NCBI GenBank assembly: GCA_024644875.1
Contig: JAHEGY010000040.1
Span: forward strand, 1 to 35,706
Length of the DNA stretch: 35,706 nucleotides
Reading direction: 5' to 3'
Source: Cyclobacteriaceae bacterium
GTDB taxonomy: Bacteria; Bacteroidota; Bacteroidia; Cytophagales; Cyclobacteriaceae
The position numbers and the translations under genes were made by a program. Every line of letters begins with the position of its first letter. Within the stretch, counting starts at the first letter, position 1. Shown here in pieces: positions 7,795 through 14,866 of the stretch. The notes below the pieces were generated by a model that searched no databases, was not told where the DNA came from, and worked only from the letters and a program-made list of their open reading frames with translations.

Positions 7795-8166
7795 CTAAAA
7801 TCTTCTGTTTAATCCCCTCGTTATTCCGTAGATCTTTGAACTCCAGGGAGAATAACTCTTGGATATTTTCCGGATGGTGATAATAGTATCCTCCTCATCA
7901 TGCATCTCATTGAAAAACATGAATATCGCTGTGCCTATAGCGGCATTACCTTCACCTGACAAATCCTCAGTGGAAGCTAAAAGTGTAGCCTCCTTGCCTC
8001 TCTTTCTTAAATACCGTCTTTTCTGAAAATCCAGCAGCTTAGGGACGGCATTGAATACAAAAGCAAGTAGTACTAAAGCCATAAAAACAATAAGGTATCC
8101 TACCAATGTAATTACCAGCCCGTCATTTAAAAGATAGTGCCAATTTATTTCAGCCAGATTCATCAT
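7795..8166 (-). CDS. OadG-family sodium-pump decarboxylase small subunit (delta)
   Basis: This 123-aa protein has one TM helix (about 14-40, GLVITLVGYLIVFMALVLLAF) and a charged cytoplasmic tail. It matches the small OadG/MmdD subunit that anchors and assembles the carboxyltransferase with the beta subunit. Residues about 68-105 (LSGEGNAAIGTAIFMFFNEM and following) resemble the conserved tail of Bacteroidota OadG proteins. It begins 10 nt after the mmdA stop and is clearly cotranscribed. Two adjacent ATG codons (8166 and 8163) could each serve as start. The family is poorly conserved, so the call depends partly on the operon. Confidence 0.88.
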   Translation of the reverse strand: MMNLAEINWHYLLNDGLVITLVGYLIVFMALVLLAFVFNAVPKLLDFQKRRYLRKRGKEATLLASTEDLSGEGNAAIGTAIFMFFNEMHDEEDTIITIRKISKSYSPWSSKIYGITRGLNRRF

Positions 8167-8176
8167 ATCAAATAAA

Positions 8177-9736
8177 TTATAATGGGATGTTTGAGTGTTT
8201 CTTAGGTGGATTAAAATCCTTTTTTGTAGACAGGATCTTTAATCCCCGGATTATCCTGAACCGGGTATTCCTGGGTTCAATTATATCATCTATAAAACCA
8301 TATTTAGCTGCCTGGTATGGATTGGCAAAATTTTCAATATATTCCTCTTCCTTCTCAGAGATAAATTTCTGTCTTTCTTCTTTATCAACGATTTCACGTA
8401 ATTTTTTGCCTTCTAATACCTCAACTGCTCCTTTAGCACCCATTACGGCTATTTCAGCAGAGGGCCAGGCATAGTTGAGGTCCCCTCTTAACTGCTTACA
8501 ACTCATCACATCATGAGCGCCACCATAGGATTTACGAAGTGTAATAGTGATTTTTGGAACGGTTGCTTCCCCATAAGCAAATAATAGTTTCGCTCCGTGA
8601 ATAATGATCCCTCCCAATTCCTGAGCACTACCGGGTAAAAAGCCCGGAACATCGACCAAAGTAATAATCGGGATGTTAAATGCATCACAGAAGCGAACAA
8701 AACGGGCAGCTTTCCTGGAAGCATCTATGTCAAGAACACCCGCCAGGTAATCCGGCTGGTTGGCAACAATACCCACCGGCATTCCATTAAACCTGGCAAA
8801 GCCGATAATGATGTTCTTGGCATAATTCCTTTGTATTTCCAGAAACTCATGCTCATCTGTAATGGCATGTATTACATCCTTGACATCATAGGGCTTGTTT
8901 GGATTTTCAGGAATTAATTCATTCAATTCATCTTCAAGCCGGTCTATTGGGTCTTTTGTTTCTGTAATTGGGGGTTCTTCAAGATTATTTGAAGGGATAT
9001 AACTCATCATCTTTCTGATTAACAGAAGCCCTTCTTCTTCTGATTCGACCATGAAATGAGAAATCCCGGATTTGGTCGAATGTACATTGGCCCCACCCAG
9101 ATCCTCAACGGAAATATCCTCACCGGTTACGGTTTTAACTACCTTCGGTCCGGTTACAAACATGTAACTTGACTTTTCGCTCATGATTATAAAATCAGTA
9201 AGGGCAGGAGAATATACTGCACCACCCGCGCAGGGGCCAAAAATCGCAGAGATCTGAGGTATCACGCCGGAGGATAAAATGTTTCTCTGAAATATCTCTG
9301 CATATCCGGCGAGACTGCGAACACCTTCCTGTATCCTCGCACCCCCGCTATCATTCAACCCAATTACCGGGGCACCTACCTGCATCGCCTGATCCATTAT
9401 TTTGCATATTTTCTGAGCGAACATTTCTGAAAGGCTGCCACCAAATACGGTGAAGTCCTGTGAGAATACGTATATCAGCCTGCCATCAATTGTACCATGC
9501 CCGGTAACCACTCCGTCTGATAAGAATTTCTGGTCCCACATTCCAAACGACTTTGTCCTGTGTGTAACGAACATATCGTACTCCTCAAAACTACCTTCAT
9601 CCAATAGAAGCAGGATCCTCTCCCTTGCCGTTAATTTGCCTTTGTTATGCTGGCTTTCAATACGTTTTTCGCCTCCACCCATACGCGCTTCAGCACGTTT
9701 TTCAATTAGCTCATTAATTTTTTCCTGATTGGTCAT
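8177..9736 (-). CDS. mmdA: Methylmalonyl-CoA decarboxylase alpha subunit (carboxyltransferase)
   Basis: This cytosolic carboxyltransferase moves the carboxyl group of an acyl-CoA, most likely methylmalonyl-CoA, to biotin on MmdC. The 519-aa protein is full length for the acyl-CoA carboxylase beta family, with two crotonase-like halves. Signatures include [39 protein letters not shown] and [18 protein letters not shown] in the N half, and [23 protein letters not shown] and [15 protein letters not shown] in the C half. These are the oxyanion-forming Gly-rich loops of the family. It is the first gene of the sodium-pump operon, which separates it from a propionyl-CoA carboxylase. No methylmalonyl-CoA epimerase gene precedes it, although one often does in relatives. 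A candidate Crp/Fnr-regulated promoter lies upstream. Confidence 0.94.
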   Translation of the reverse strand: MTNQEKINELIEKRAEARMGGGEKRIESQHNKGKLTARERILLLLDEGSFEEYDMFVTHRTKSFGMWDQKFLSDGVVTGHGTIDGRLIYVFSQDFTVFGGSLSEMFAQKICKIMDQAMQVGAPVIGLNDSGGARIQEGVRSLAGYAEIFQRNILSSGVIPQISAIFGPCAGGAVYSPALTDFIIMSEKSSYMFVTGPKVVKTVTGEDISVEDLGGANVHSTKSGISHFMVESEEEGLLLIRKMMSYIPSNNLEEPPITETKDPIDRLEDELNELIPENPNKPYDVKDVIHAITDEHEFLEIQRNYAKNIIIGFARFNGMPVGIVANQPDYLAGVLDIDASRKAARFVRFCDAFNIPIITLVDVPGFLPGSAQELGGIIIHGAKLLFAYGEATVPKITITLRKSYGGAHDVMSCKQLRGDLNYAWPSAEIAVMGAKGAVEVLEGKKLREIVDKEERQKFISEKEEEYIENFANPYQAAKYGFIDDIIEPRNTRFRIIRGLKILSTKKDFNPPKKHSNIPL

Positions 9737-9849
9737 TGCTAATAATTATTTAAAAATAAAATTGGTAACTCAATTTTCTTCAGATTATAAATGAAGGGAT
9801 AAGATATTTTTGTAACATAATCTTTGAAAAAAGGTGCATTTTTTTGTCA

Positions 9850-9857
9850 CAAAATTA
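9850..9857 (-). promoter_or_regulatory. Candidate -7 promoter element for mmdA
   Basis: On the minus strand the sequence reads TAATTTTG, an exact match to the Bacteroidota -7 consensus TAnnTTTG. Transcription would start near 9844, about 108 nt before the mmdA ATG. The only TTTG upstream is 15 nt away, which is shorter than the usual 19-21, so the promoter looks weak without an activator. Confidence 0.4.
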
Positions 9858-9877
9858 CTAATATAAAATTTTCAAAG

Positions 9878-9893
9878 TATGATAATTATCACA
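9878..9893. promoter_or_regulatory. Candidate Crp/Fnr-type operator upstream of the mmd operon
   Basis: The sequence TATGATAATTATCACA is a near-perfect palindrome that fits the Crp/Fnr-family pattern TGTGA-N6-TCACA with one mismatch; the inner 12 bp, TGATAATTATCA, is perfectly symmetric. Its centre (9885.5) is about 41 bp upstream of the transcription start predicted from the -7 element at 9850-9857. That is the classical position for an activator contacting RNA polymerase. The regulator is not encoded in this window. Confidence 0.45.
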
Positions 9894-10003
9894 AAAGTCT
9901 TTGAAAGGGATATTAAAATTAAACAAATCAGATTGAAGTGTTATTAATCCTTATTCAATTAAATGTTAAGATTAAAACGGCTTGAAACATGGGGTAGGAT
10001 TGT

Positions 10004-10447
10004 TCATTGACAATTCTCCAGGAGTTCAATCACTTGGTCTGGAGTGAATAAACTATCGCTTTCGCTCCACATGCCATATAAATAGGTTGTTAGTTCGGCA
10101 ATCTCCAGGTTTGACAGATCTGGATTTGCGGGCATCGGCTGGTTAAACGAAATGCCATTCACGAAGATCTCCCCAACCTGACCATAGCGTATGATGCAAA
10201 CTGTTCTTCCCGGATCTTTCTGAAAGTAAACAGAACCCTTGATTGGAGGATATAATCTTACCAGACCTGTACCATCCTTTTGATGACAATTACTGCAATG
10301 GTTCAGATATAACCTTCTTCCATTATTAAAATACTGCCTGTATTTTACTTTTTCAGCATAGGTTTTCCCATCTCCTGATCCTGTTCCACAGGAAGAAAGT
10401 AGAAATAATATAAAAAGAATAAGTATTGCCAGGGATCTAAAGACCAT
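10004..10447 (-). CDS. Lipoprotein c-type cytochrome (monoheme)
   Basis: This is a predicted envelope-anchored class I cytochrome c for electron transfer. I chose the ATG at 10447 (147 aa) because it gives a clean lipoprotein signal, MVFRSLAILILFILFLLSSC, with the lipobox Cys at 20. The open frame extends to 10591, but that extra N-terminus lies inside the SCO gene and has no signal character. The heme-binding site is Cys51-Ser-Asn-Cys54-His55, and the likely axial Met is Met105 in NQPMPANPDLS, followed by a C-terminal helix. The start overlaps the end of the SCO gene by 11 nt, so the two are translationally coupled. The partner may be a cytochrome oxidase encoded elsewhere. Confidence 0.88.
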   Translation of the reverse strand: MVFRSLAILILFILFLLSSCGTGSGDGKTYAEKVKYRQYFNNGRRLYLNHCSNCHQKDGTGLVRLYPPIKGSVYFQKDPGRTVCIIRYGQVGEIFVNGISFNQPMPANPDLSNLEIAELTTYLYGMWSESDSLFTPDQVIELLENCQ

Positions 10448-11087
10448 ATTCTTGTAAAAGCTTGGGGATATCAGAGATAAGCCGGTCAACCTGGTCTTCC
10501 TTTGTCCCATCATACAAGCCCCTGATATGTCTTTCGGGATCAATAAGTATAAAAGCACCACTGTGCAGATATCCGCCGGGTTCGTTTTCATCCTCCATCG
10601 CTGTTACCATATAGCTGTTCTGACCAATTTCATAAATGTATTCTTTGAGGCCGGTAACGAAGTGCCACTTCTTGCTCGATACGCCAAGTCTTTCAGCGAA
10701 ATCATGAAGTAAAGCCACTGTGTCATGATCCGGATCGATCGTGTGTGATAAAAACAGGATCCCATCATCATCTTCAAAGTGTTCATACACACGTAACATC
10801 TGTGTTTTCATAATAGGACAAATTGTAGGACAGGTAGTGAAAAAAAAGTCAGCTACATAAATCTTATTTTTAAAGGTACTGTTGGTCACTTCCATAGAAT
10901 CCTGGTTAGTGAATCTAAAGTCCTCAATCTGGTGGTAAACCGTGTCGAAGGTAACAGTCCCATTAACTGTTTTTTCCTGAATGCTTTTACGGCCCAGTAT
11001 TGGCAGTTTATTATTTTCAGGATTTGAGCATCCGGTAATTATCAAAAGGATCAGAGTAAATAATAAACGAGATCGATTTTTCAACAT
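10437..11087 (-). CDS. SCO1/SenC-family copper chaperone lipoprotein
   Basis: SCO proteins deliver copper to the CuA centre of cytochrome c oxidase or act as thiol reductants in the envelope. From the ATG at 11087 the protein is 216 aa, with lipoprotein signal MLKNRSRLLFTLILLIITGC (lipobox Cys20). The thioredoxin-like fold carries the copper-binding pair Cys86-x3-Cys90 in FFTTCPTICPIMKTQ, and the third ligand is probably His175 in YLHSGAFILID. A frame open to 11147 is rejected as start because that ATG overlaps the predicted -7 promoter element (11135-11142) and would hide the signal peptide. It is followed by an overlapping cytochrome c gene, a pairing typical of respiratory accessory operons. 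Confidence 0.92.
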   Translation of the reverse strand: MLKNRSRLLFTLILLIITGCSNPENNKLPILGRKSIQEKTVNGTVTFDTVYHQIEDFRFTNQDSMEVTNSTFKNKIYVADFFFTTCPTICPIMKTQMLRVYEHFEDDDGILFLSHTIDPDHDTVALLHDFAERLGVSSKKWHFVTGLKEYIYEIGQNSYMVTAMEDENEPGGYLHSGAFILIDPERHIRGLYDGTKEDQVDRLISDIPKLLQEYGL

Positions 11088-11134
11088 TTTAAAAATAAAA
11101 TATAGTCGGAAAGATATTTTCGATTTTCTGAGTA

Positions 11135-11167
11135 CAAATTTATTCATATTTGTCTTTCCGCGGCAAT
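11135..11167 (-). promoter_or_regulatory. Candidate Bacteroidota promoter for the SCO-cytochrome c operon
   Basis: On the minus strand, ATTG (11164-11167; one mismatch to TTTG) is followed by 21 nt and then TAAATTTG (11135-11142), an exact TAnnTTTG match. The predicted start near 11128 leaves a leader of about 40 nt before the ATG at 11087. This supports that start over 11147. The -33 box touches the end of the MOSC gene. Confidence 0.5.
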
Positions 11168-11973
11168 CATGAGTTATAATTTGATACCGGAATAAGATTA
11201 TCCCCTGTTTTTACCACTCCTTCCCTAAGGCAGATAAGGTTTTGTCCGAATAATACCTTCTGGTCAATTTTCCTGTATTCTGAAAGTGTTTTTAGAGGTT
11301 CTTTTGACCTTTTCCCTGTCAATTGATCTGTAGTGGTGATTATACACCGGGAACAGGGCTTCACCCTTTTAAATATCGCTTCACCAAGGTGAAAAATGTC
11401 AAGATCATCTTCAGTGAAAGGTGTTTCAGTGGATACGACAATATTAGGTCTGAAACGATCCATGGGAACTGGTATTTCAAGTCTTTGATTCAAATCCGCA
11501 AGTGACCCGGTACTTATGATAAGGTATGGAAAGCCGTCAGCATAACTGACTTGTTCATTGCTGACAGCATATTTACGATCAACTGGTCTATTACTTACCT
11601 TATCCATAAAAACAAGATGGCATTCCTGATCCAGATGTTCCGAGAACCACCTGTTGTAATAATTATCTGCTGCGGGTGCTGTTACCTGGTCATCCCATAC
11701 AGTAACCTTTCTGTATTTTTCCGATGACAGTTTAAAAGGTATGTGAATCCTGTCATTATCATACTGTACGATAAATCCATCTTCATCTGTTGATAATTTG
11801 AACCTGGCCAATGCCGGAATCTTCCGTTGTGAGAGAAACCGTCCTTCCCCGTTGGTAAGCATCATTCTTCTGTCAAACTTAAATCCCCTGATTAGTGCTT
11901 TCGATTCTTGAAGGGATATCCCACCCATAGATTTGATTGGATATATGTAAATCTCTTCCAGCCTGATATTCAT
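11167..11973 (-). CDS. MOSC-domain protein with N-terminal beta-barrel domain
   Basis: MOSC proteins bind a sulfur-carrying molybdenum cofactor or related sulfur species and include the mARC/YcbX type of N-hydroxylated substrate reductases. The 268-aa protein has the MOSC N-terminal beta-barrel (MNIRLEEIYIYPIKSMGG, about 1-95) and the C-terminal MOSC domain. The conserved Cys lies in VKPCSRCIITTTDQLTGKR (Cys207 and Cys210), and RFRPNIVV precedes it. I chose the ATG at 11973, since the longer frame starts with TTG at 11985. It lacks the C-terminal ferredoxin domain of YcbX, so electrons would come from a separate protein. It is transcribed in the same direction as SCO, but a promoter candidate separates them. 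Confidence 0.9.
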   Translation of the reverse strand: MNIRLEEIYIYPIKSMGGISLQESKALIRGFKFDRRMMLTNGEGRFLSQRKIPALARFKLSTDEDGFIVQYDNDRIHIPFKLSSEKYRKVTVWDDQVTAPAADNYYNRWFSEHLDQECHLVFMDKVSNRPVDRKYAVSNEQVSYADGFPYLIISTGSLADLNQRLEIPVPMDRFRPNIVVSTETPFTEDDLDIFHLGEAIFKRVKPCSRCIITTTDQLTGKRSKEPLKTLSEYRKIDQKVLFGQNLICLREGVVKTGDNLIPVSNYNS

Positions 11974-12022
11974 AGAATTTCTCAAATGTTTTTTTTAAAT
12001 GAACAGAATCCAGTTATGTATT

Positions 12023-12039
12023 TTATATCTTCGATATAA
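12023..12039. promoter_or_regulatory. Perfect palindrome in the divergent MOSC/HAD promoter region
   Basis: TTATATC (12023-12029) is followed by TTC and then GATATAA (12033-12039), a perfect 7-bp dyad. It lies in the 100-nt gap between the divergent MOSC and HAD genes. A role as an operator is possible; a chance AT-rich palindrome is equally possible. Confidence 0.25.
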
Positions 12040-12073
12040 TTATTTGTTCAATCAAATTAAGTATTTTAATTTA

Positions 12074-12736
12074 ATGAAAGCGGGATTAGGAGTTATATTT
12101 GATATGGATGGCGTAATTATGGATAACAATCCTTATCATGAGGAAGCCTGGAAGGCTTTTTGTAAGAATCACCAGGTGCATCTTACCGACGAAGAACTCC
12201 AAAAGTACGTTTTCGGACGTATTGCAAAAGATACCATTGACTTTATATTTAAAAAGAAGCATGCACAGGAAGATGTTGACCGGTATGTGAATGAGAAAGA
12301 GGAAGTATACCGGGCAATGTATACCGATAAAATTAAATTATTAAATGGATTAAAGGAGTTCCTGGAGGAATTAAAGGATAATAAAGTTCCTGCAGCTGTT
12401 GCAACTTCCGCTCCACGGGATAATGTTGATTTCGCATTTAAATATCTTCCCATTCGAAATTATTTCGAGTTTGTCCTTGATGCCTCACACATAAAAAATG
12501 GAAAACCTGACCCTGAAATATACCTGAAATCAATATCAAAACTTGGATTGGAGCCGAAGCAATGCATTGTTTTTGAAGATTCATTATCGGGAGTTCAGGC
12601 TGCTTTAGATTCAGGTGCACACGTGATAGCGGTATCCACCACACATAGACCCGAAGAATTTCAAAAGGTAAGTGGTATCATCAATGACTTCCGGAACATG
12701 AATTATGAAAAACTGAGATCCCTAAACATAACATAG
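12074..12736 (+). CDS. HAD-superfamily hydrolase, beta-phosphoglucomutase-like
   Basis: This HAD subfamily IA protein with a helical cap is most like beta-phosphoglucomutases and small sugar-phosphate phosphatases. The start at 12074 (220 aa) puts the family motif near the N-terminus: GVIFDMDGVIMDN with nucleophile Asp10 and acid/base Asp12. Motif II is the VATSAPRDN segment, motif III is KNGKPDPEIYLKS with Lys, and motif IV is CIVFEDSLSGVQAA. All catalytic positions are present. An in-frame ATG at 11999 would add 25 residues that do not fit the family and would be read through the palindrome. The next gene begins 2 nt after the stop, so it is cotranscribed with the M42 peptidase. The exact substrate is unknown. 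Confidence 0.9.
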   Translation: MKAGLGVIFDMDGVIMDNNPYHEEAWKAFCKNHQVHLTDEELQKYVFGRIAKDTIDFIFKKKHAQEDVDRYVNEKEEVYRAMYTDKIKLLNGLKEFLEELKDNKVPAAVATSAPRDNVDFAFKYLPIRNYFEFVLDASHIKNGKPDPEIYLKSISKLGLEPKQCIVFEDSLSGVQAALDSGAHVIAVSTTHRPEEFQKVSGIINDFRNMNYEKLRSLNIT

Positions 12737-12738
12737 AA

Positions 12739-13797
12739 ATGAGAATCAACATTAAGGAATTAAAGGAAATTTGTGAGACTCCTGGTGCGCCGGGTTTTGA
12801 AGGCCCCATCAGGTCAAAGATCATCGGTAATATTCAATCAAGCGTTGATGATTATTATACGGATAATATGGGTAACCTGATAACAATTAAAAGGTCTTCG
12901 AATAATCCGGATAATAAGAAGCTCATGTTTGCAGCCCATATGGATGAGATAGGATTCATCGTGACGCACATTACCAAAGACGGTTTTTTAAAATTTCATA
13001 CGCTTGGTGGGTTTGATCCCAAAACATTAACCGCCCAGAGGGTGATGGTCCATGGGAAAAAGAACCTGATTGGTGTAATGGGAACAAAACCCATCCATGT
13101 AATGTCACCGGAAGAACAAAAGCGGGTTCCAAAATCAACTGATTTTTTTATTGATCTGGGTATGAAAAAAAAGGAGGTTGAAAAATATATTGAGATTGGG
13201 AATCCTATTACAAGAGAACGTGAATTTATAGAAATGGGAGACTGCATCAATTGTAAGTCCATCGATAACAGAATTTCAGTATATATACTTATGGAGGTAC
13301 TCAGGAAAATAAACAATCCACCATTTGATGTATATGGTGTATTTACAGTTCAGGAGGAATTGGGTATGAGAGGAGCCAATGTAGCGACTCATCATATCAA
13401 TCCGGATTTCGCTATCGCTATTGATACAACCATTGCTTTTGATGTTCCCGGTGCACAGGACCACGAGAAAGTGACATCACTTGGCCATGGAGCAGCCATA
13501 AAAATAATGGATGCTTCAGTCATCTGTGATCCGAGGATGGTCGAATATCTGAAAAATACAGCTGAACAAAAGAAAATAACCTGGCAGCCTGAAGTGCTTA
13601 CTGTTGGCGGGACGGATACAGCTATAATGCAGAAAACAGGTAAGAATGGAGCGATCTCCGGCGCAATTTCGATACCTACACGGCATATACACCAGGTAAT
13701 TGAAATGGCCCATAAAGAAGATATTAAAAATTGTATTGACCTTTTAGGTGAAGCTGTTAAGAATATTGATCAATGGAATTGGAATTATAAAAGTTAG
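12739..13797 (+). CDS. M42-family metallopeptidase (glutamyl aminopeptidase/tetrahedral aminopeptidase-like)
   Basis: This is a cytosolic dinuclear-metal aminopeptidase that trims peptides. The 352-aa length is normal for M42. Metal and catalytic residues are all visible: His67-x-Asp69 in AAHMDEIGFIV, Asp in KSIDNRIS, Glu-Glu in VQEELGMRGANVA, Asp in IAIDTTIAFDVPG, and His in IPTRHIHQVIEM. The usual LDDR motif reads SIDNR here, so the first Asp, the bridging ligand, is kept. It starts 2 nt after the HAD gene. The family forms large self-compartmentalised dodecamers. Endoglucanase annotations for this family are historical misnomers. Confidence 0.93.
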   Translation: MRINIKELKEICETPGAPGFEGPIRSKIIGNIQSSVDDYYTDNMGNLITIKRSSNNPDNKKLMFAAHMDEIGFIVTHITKDGFLKFHTLGGFDPKTLTAQRVMVHGKKNLIGVMGTKPIHVMSPEEQKRVPKSTDFFIDLGMKKKEVEKYIEIGNPITREREFIEMGDCINCKSIDNRISVYILMEVLRKINNPPFDVYGVFTVQEELGMRGANVATHHINPDFAIAIDTTIAFDVPGAQDHEKVTSLGHGAAIKIMDASVICDPRMVEYLKNTAEQKKITWQPEVLTVGGTDTAIMQKTGKNGAISGAISIPTRHIHQVIEMAHKEDIKNCIDLLGEAVKNIDQWNWNYKS

Positions 13798-13880
13798 TCT
13801 AATAATATTAAGTATATTATTCAATTAAATTTTTATTTTTATATATTGGTAAATTGTAAAACAAATCAAATACTCAAATC

Positions 13881-14273
13881 ATGAAAACAAGAAATCTTCT
13901 TTTCCCAATAGCTCTGATCGCTATTGCAGTTATCTTTCAGTCAAGTATCCTTATCGATGGTAACAGTAAAATAACAGGAGATGTGAACATACCTGAAGAT
14001 GTAAAATCTGTTTTAGATAATAAATGTTATGGCTGTCATAATATGGAAGCCAAATCAGACAAATCCAAAGACAAGCTGCTACTTGATAAATTGGGTGATT
14101 TATCTAAGGCGAAACTGATCGCGAAATTAGGTGATATCGGAGAAGTGGCAGGTGAAGGTTCCATGCCGCCTGAGAAATTCTTGGAACAAAAACCCGAAAA
14201 GAAACTCACTGAAGACGAGCAAAAACTGCTGGTTGATTGGGCCGAAAAAACAGCCGATGAAATGCTGAATTAG
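13881..14273 (+). CDS. Small exported c-type heme protein (first of tandem pair)
   Basis: The 130-aa protein has an N-terminal signal anchor (about 7-25) and one heme c site, Cys49-Tyr-Gly-Cys52-His53, in a stretch resembling the haem-binding domain family of Bacteroidota. The later GEGSMPPEKF segment supplies a likely Met ligand, and a C-terminal helix (about 108-130) ends in WAEKTADEML. The middle (about 58-85) is very rich in Lys, Asp and Leu. The next gene, also a heme protein, begins 11 nt downstream. Electron carrier or redox sensor roles are both possible; no enzyme domain is attached. Confidence 0.82.
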   Translation: MKTRNLLFPIALIAIAVIFQSSILIDGNSKITGDVNIPEDVKSVLDNKCYGCHNMEAKSDKSKDKLLLDKLGDLSKAKLIAKLGDIGEVAGEGSMPPEKFLEQKPEKKLTEDEQKLLVDWAEKTADEMLN

Positions 14274-14284
14274 TCCCTTCGCAA

Positions 14285-14746
14285 ATGAAGATCCTGAAAA
14301 TTACGGTATGGGTAGTACTGGCTTTGTTTGTTATTCTTCAATTTATCCCGAATACGTATCCTGAGATTAAAAAGTCGAATGAACATGACTTGATCCTGAC
14401 AGGGGATGTGCCGGAAGAAGTAGCACTGATACTGAAAACTTCCTGTTATGATTGCCATTCAAATGAAACCAGATATCCCTGGTACGCCTATATCGCTCCG
14501 ATCAGCTGGCTGGTGGTAAGGGATGTGAAAAATGGACGGGGTGATCTGAATTTTTCAGAATGGGATAGTCTGAAATCCAGGGATAAGATCAAACTTCTGG
14601 ATGAAATTGCAGAAGAAGTAGAAGAGGGGAATATGCCCATGCCCATATATACCATAACTCATGGAGATGCTTCTCTGGATGATGTTAAAAAACAGATATT
14701 GGTGAAGTGGACTGAAGATTTGATGAATGATATTCTCGGAGAGTAA
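14285..14746 (+). CDS. Haem-binding-domain protein (second of tandem pair)
   Basis: The 153-aa protein carries an N-terminal membrane anchor (about 4-22) and a Haem_bd-type domain. It contains Cys54-Tyr-Asp-Cys57-His58 in SCYDCHSNETRYPWYAYIAP, followed by SWLVVRDVKNGRGDLNFSEW, a highly recognisable pattern of this family. MPMPIYTITHGDASL supplies possible axial Met or His ligands. It is cotranscribed with the preceding heme protein (11-nt gap), suggesting a two-protein electron-transfer or peroxidase-linked unit. That joint role is inference. Confidence 0.88.
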   Translation: MKILKITVWVVLALFVILQFIPNTYPEIKKSNEHDLILTGDVPEEVALILKTSCYDCHSNETRYPWYAYIAPISWLVVRDVKNGRGDLNFSEWDSLKSRDKIKLLDEIAEEVEEGNMPMPIYTITHGDASLDDVKKQILVKWTEDLMNDILGE

Positions 14747-14777
14747 AATCTCCACTTATTCAAATGCTTATTCAGGT

Positions 14778-14802
14778 ATAATTGTTATTAATGCACAATT
14801 AT
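14778..14802 (+). terminator. Possible weak terminator hairpin after the heme-protein pair
   Basis: ATAATTGT (14778-14785) and ACAATTAT (14795-14802) form a perfect 8-bp stem with a 9-nt loop, followed by TTTC. It lies 31 nt after the stop of the second heme gene and upstream of a new promoter candidate. The stem is AT-rich and the T-run is short, so this is tentative. Confidence 0.3.
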
Positions 14803-14812
14803 TTCACCAACC

Positions 14813-14843
14813 TTCCATTCCGGATGAAAAAACTATACTTTTG
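14813..14843 (+). promoter_or_regulatory. Candidate promoter of the Asp-box protein gene
   Basis: TACTTTTG (14836-14843) exactly matches TAnnTTTG. A poor -33 box (TTCC at 14813-14816) lies 19 nt upstream. Transcription would start near 14849, about 18 nt before the ATG at 14867. Confidence 0.35.
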
Positions 14844-14866
14844 GGCCGGAATTTAATTTAGTATTT

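Noticed and set aside
10448-10591. N-terminal extension of the cytochrome c frame to 10591
   Set aside because: It lies inside the SCO gene, lacks signal character, and hides the clear lipoprotein signal that begins at 10447.
11088-11147. Longer start for the SCO gene
   Set aside because: The ATG overlaps a good promoter match, and the added residues bury the lipoprotein signal.
11999-12073. Longer start for the HAD gene
   Set aside because: The extra 25 residues do not fit the HAD family, whose nucleophile motif sits about 10 residues from the start at 12074.
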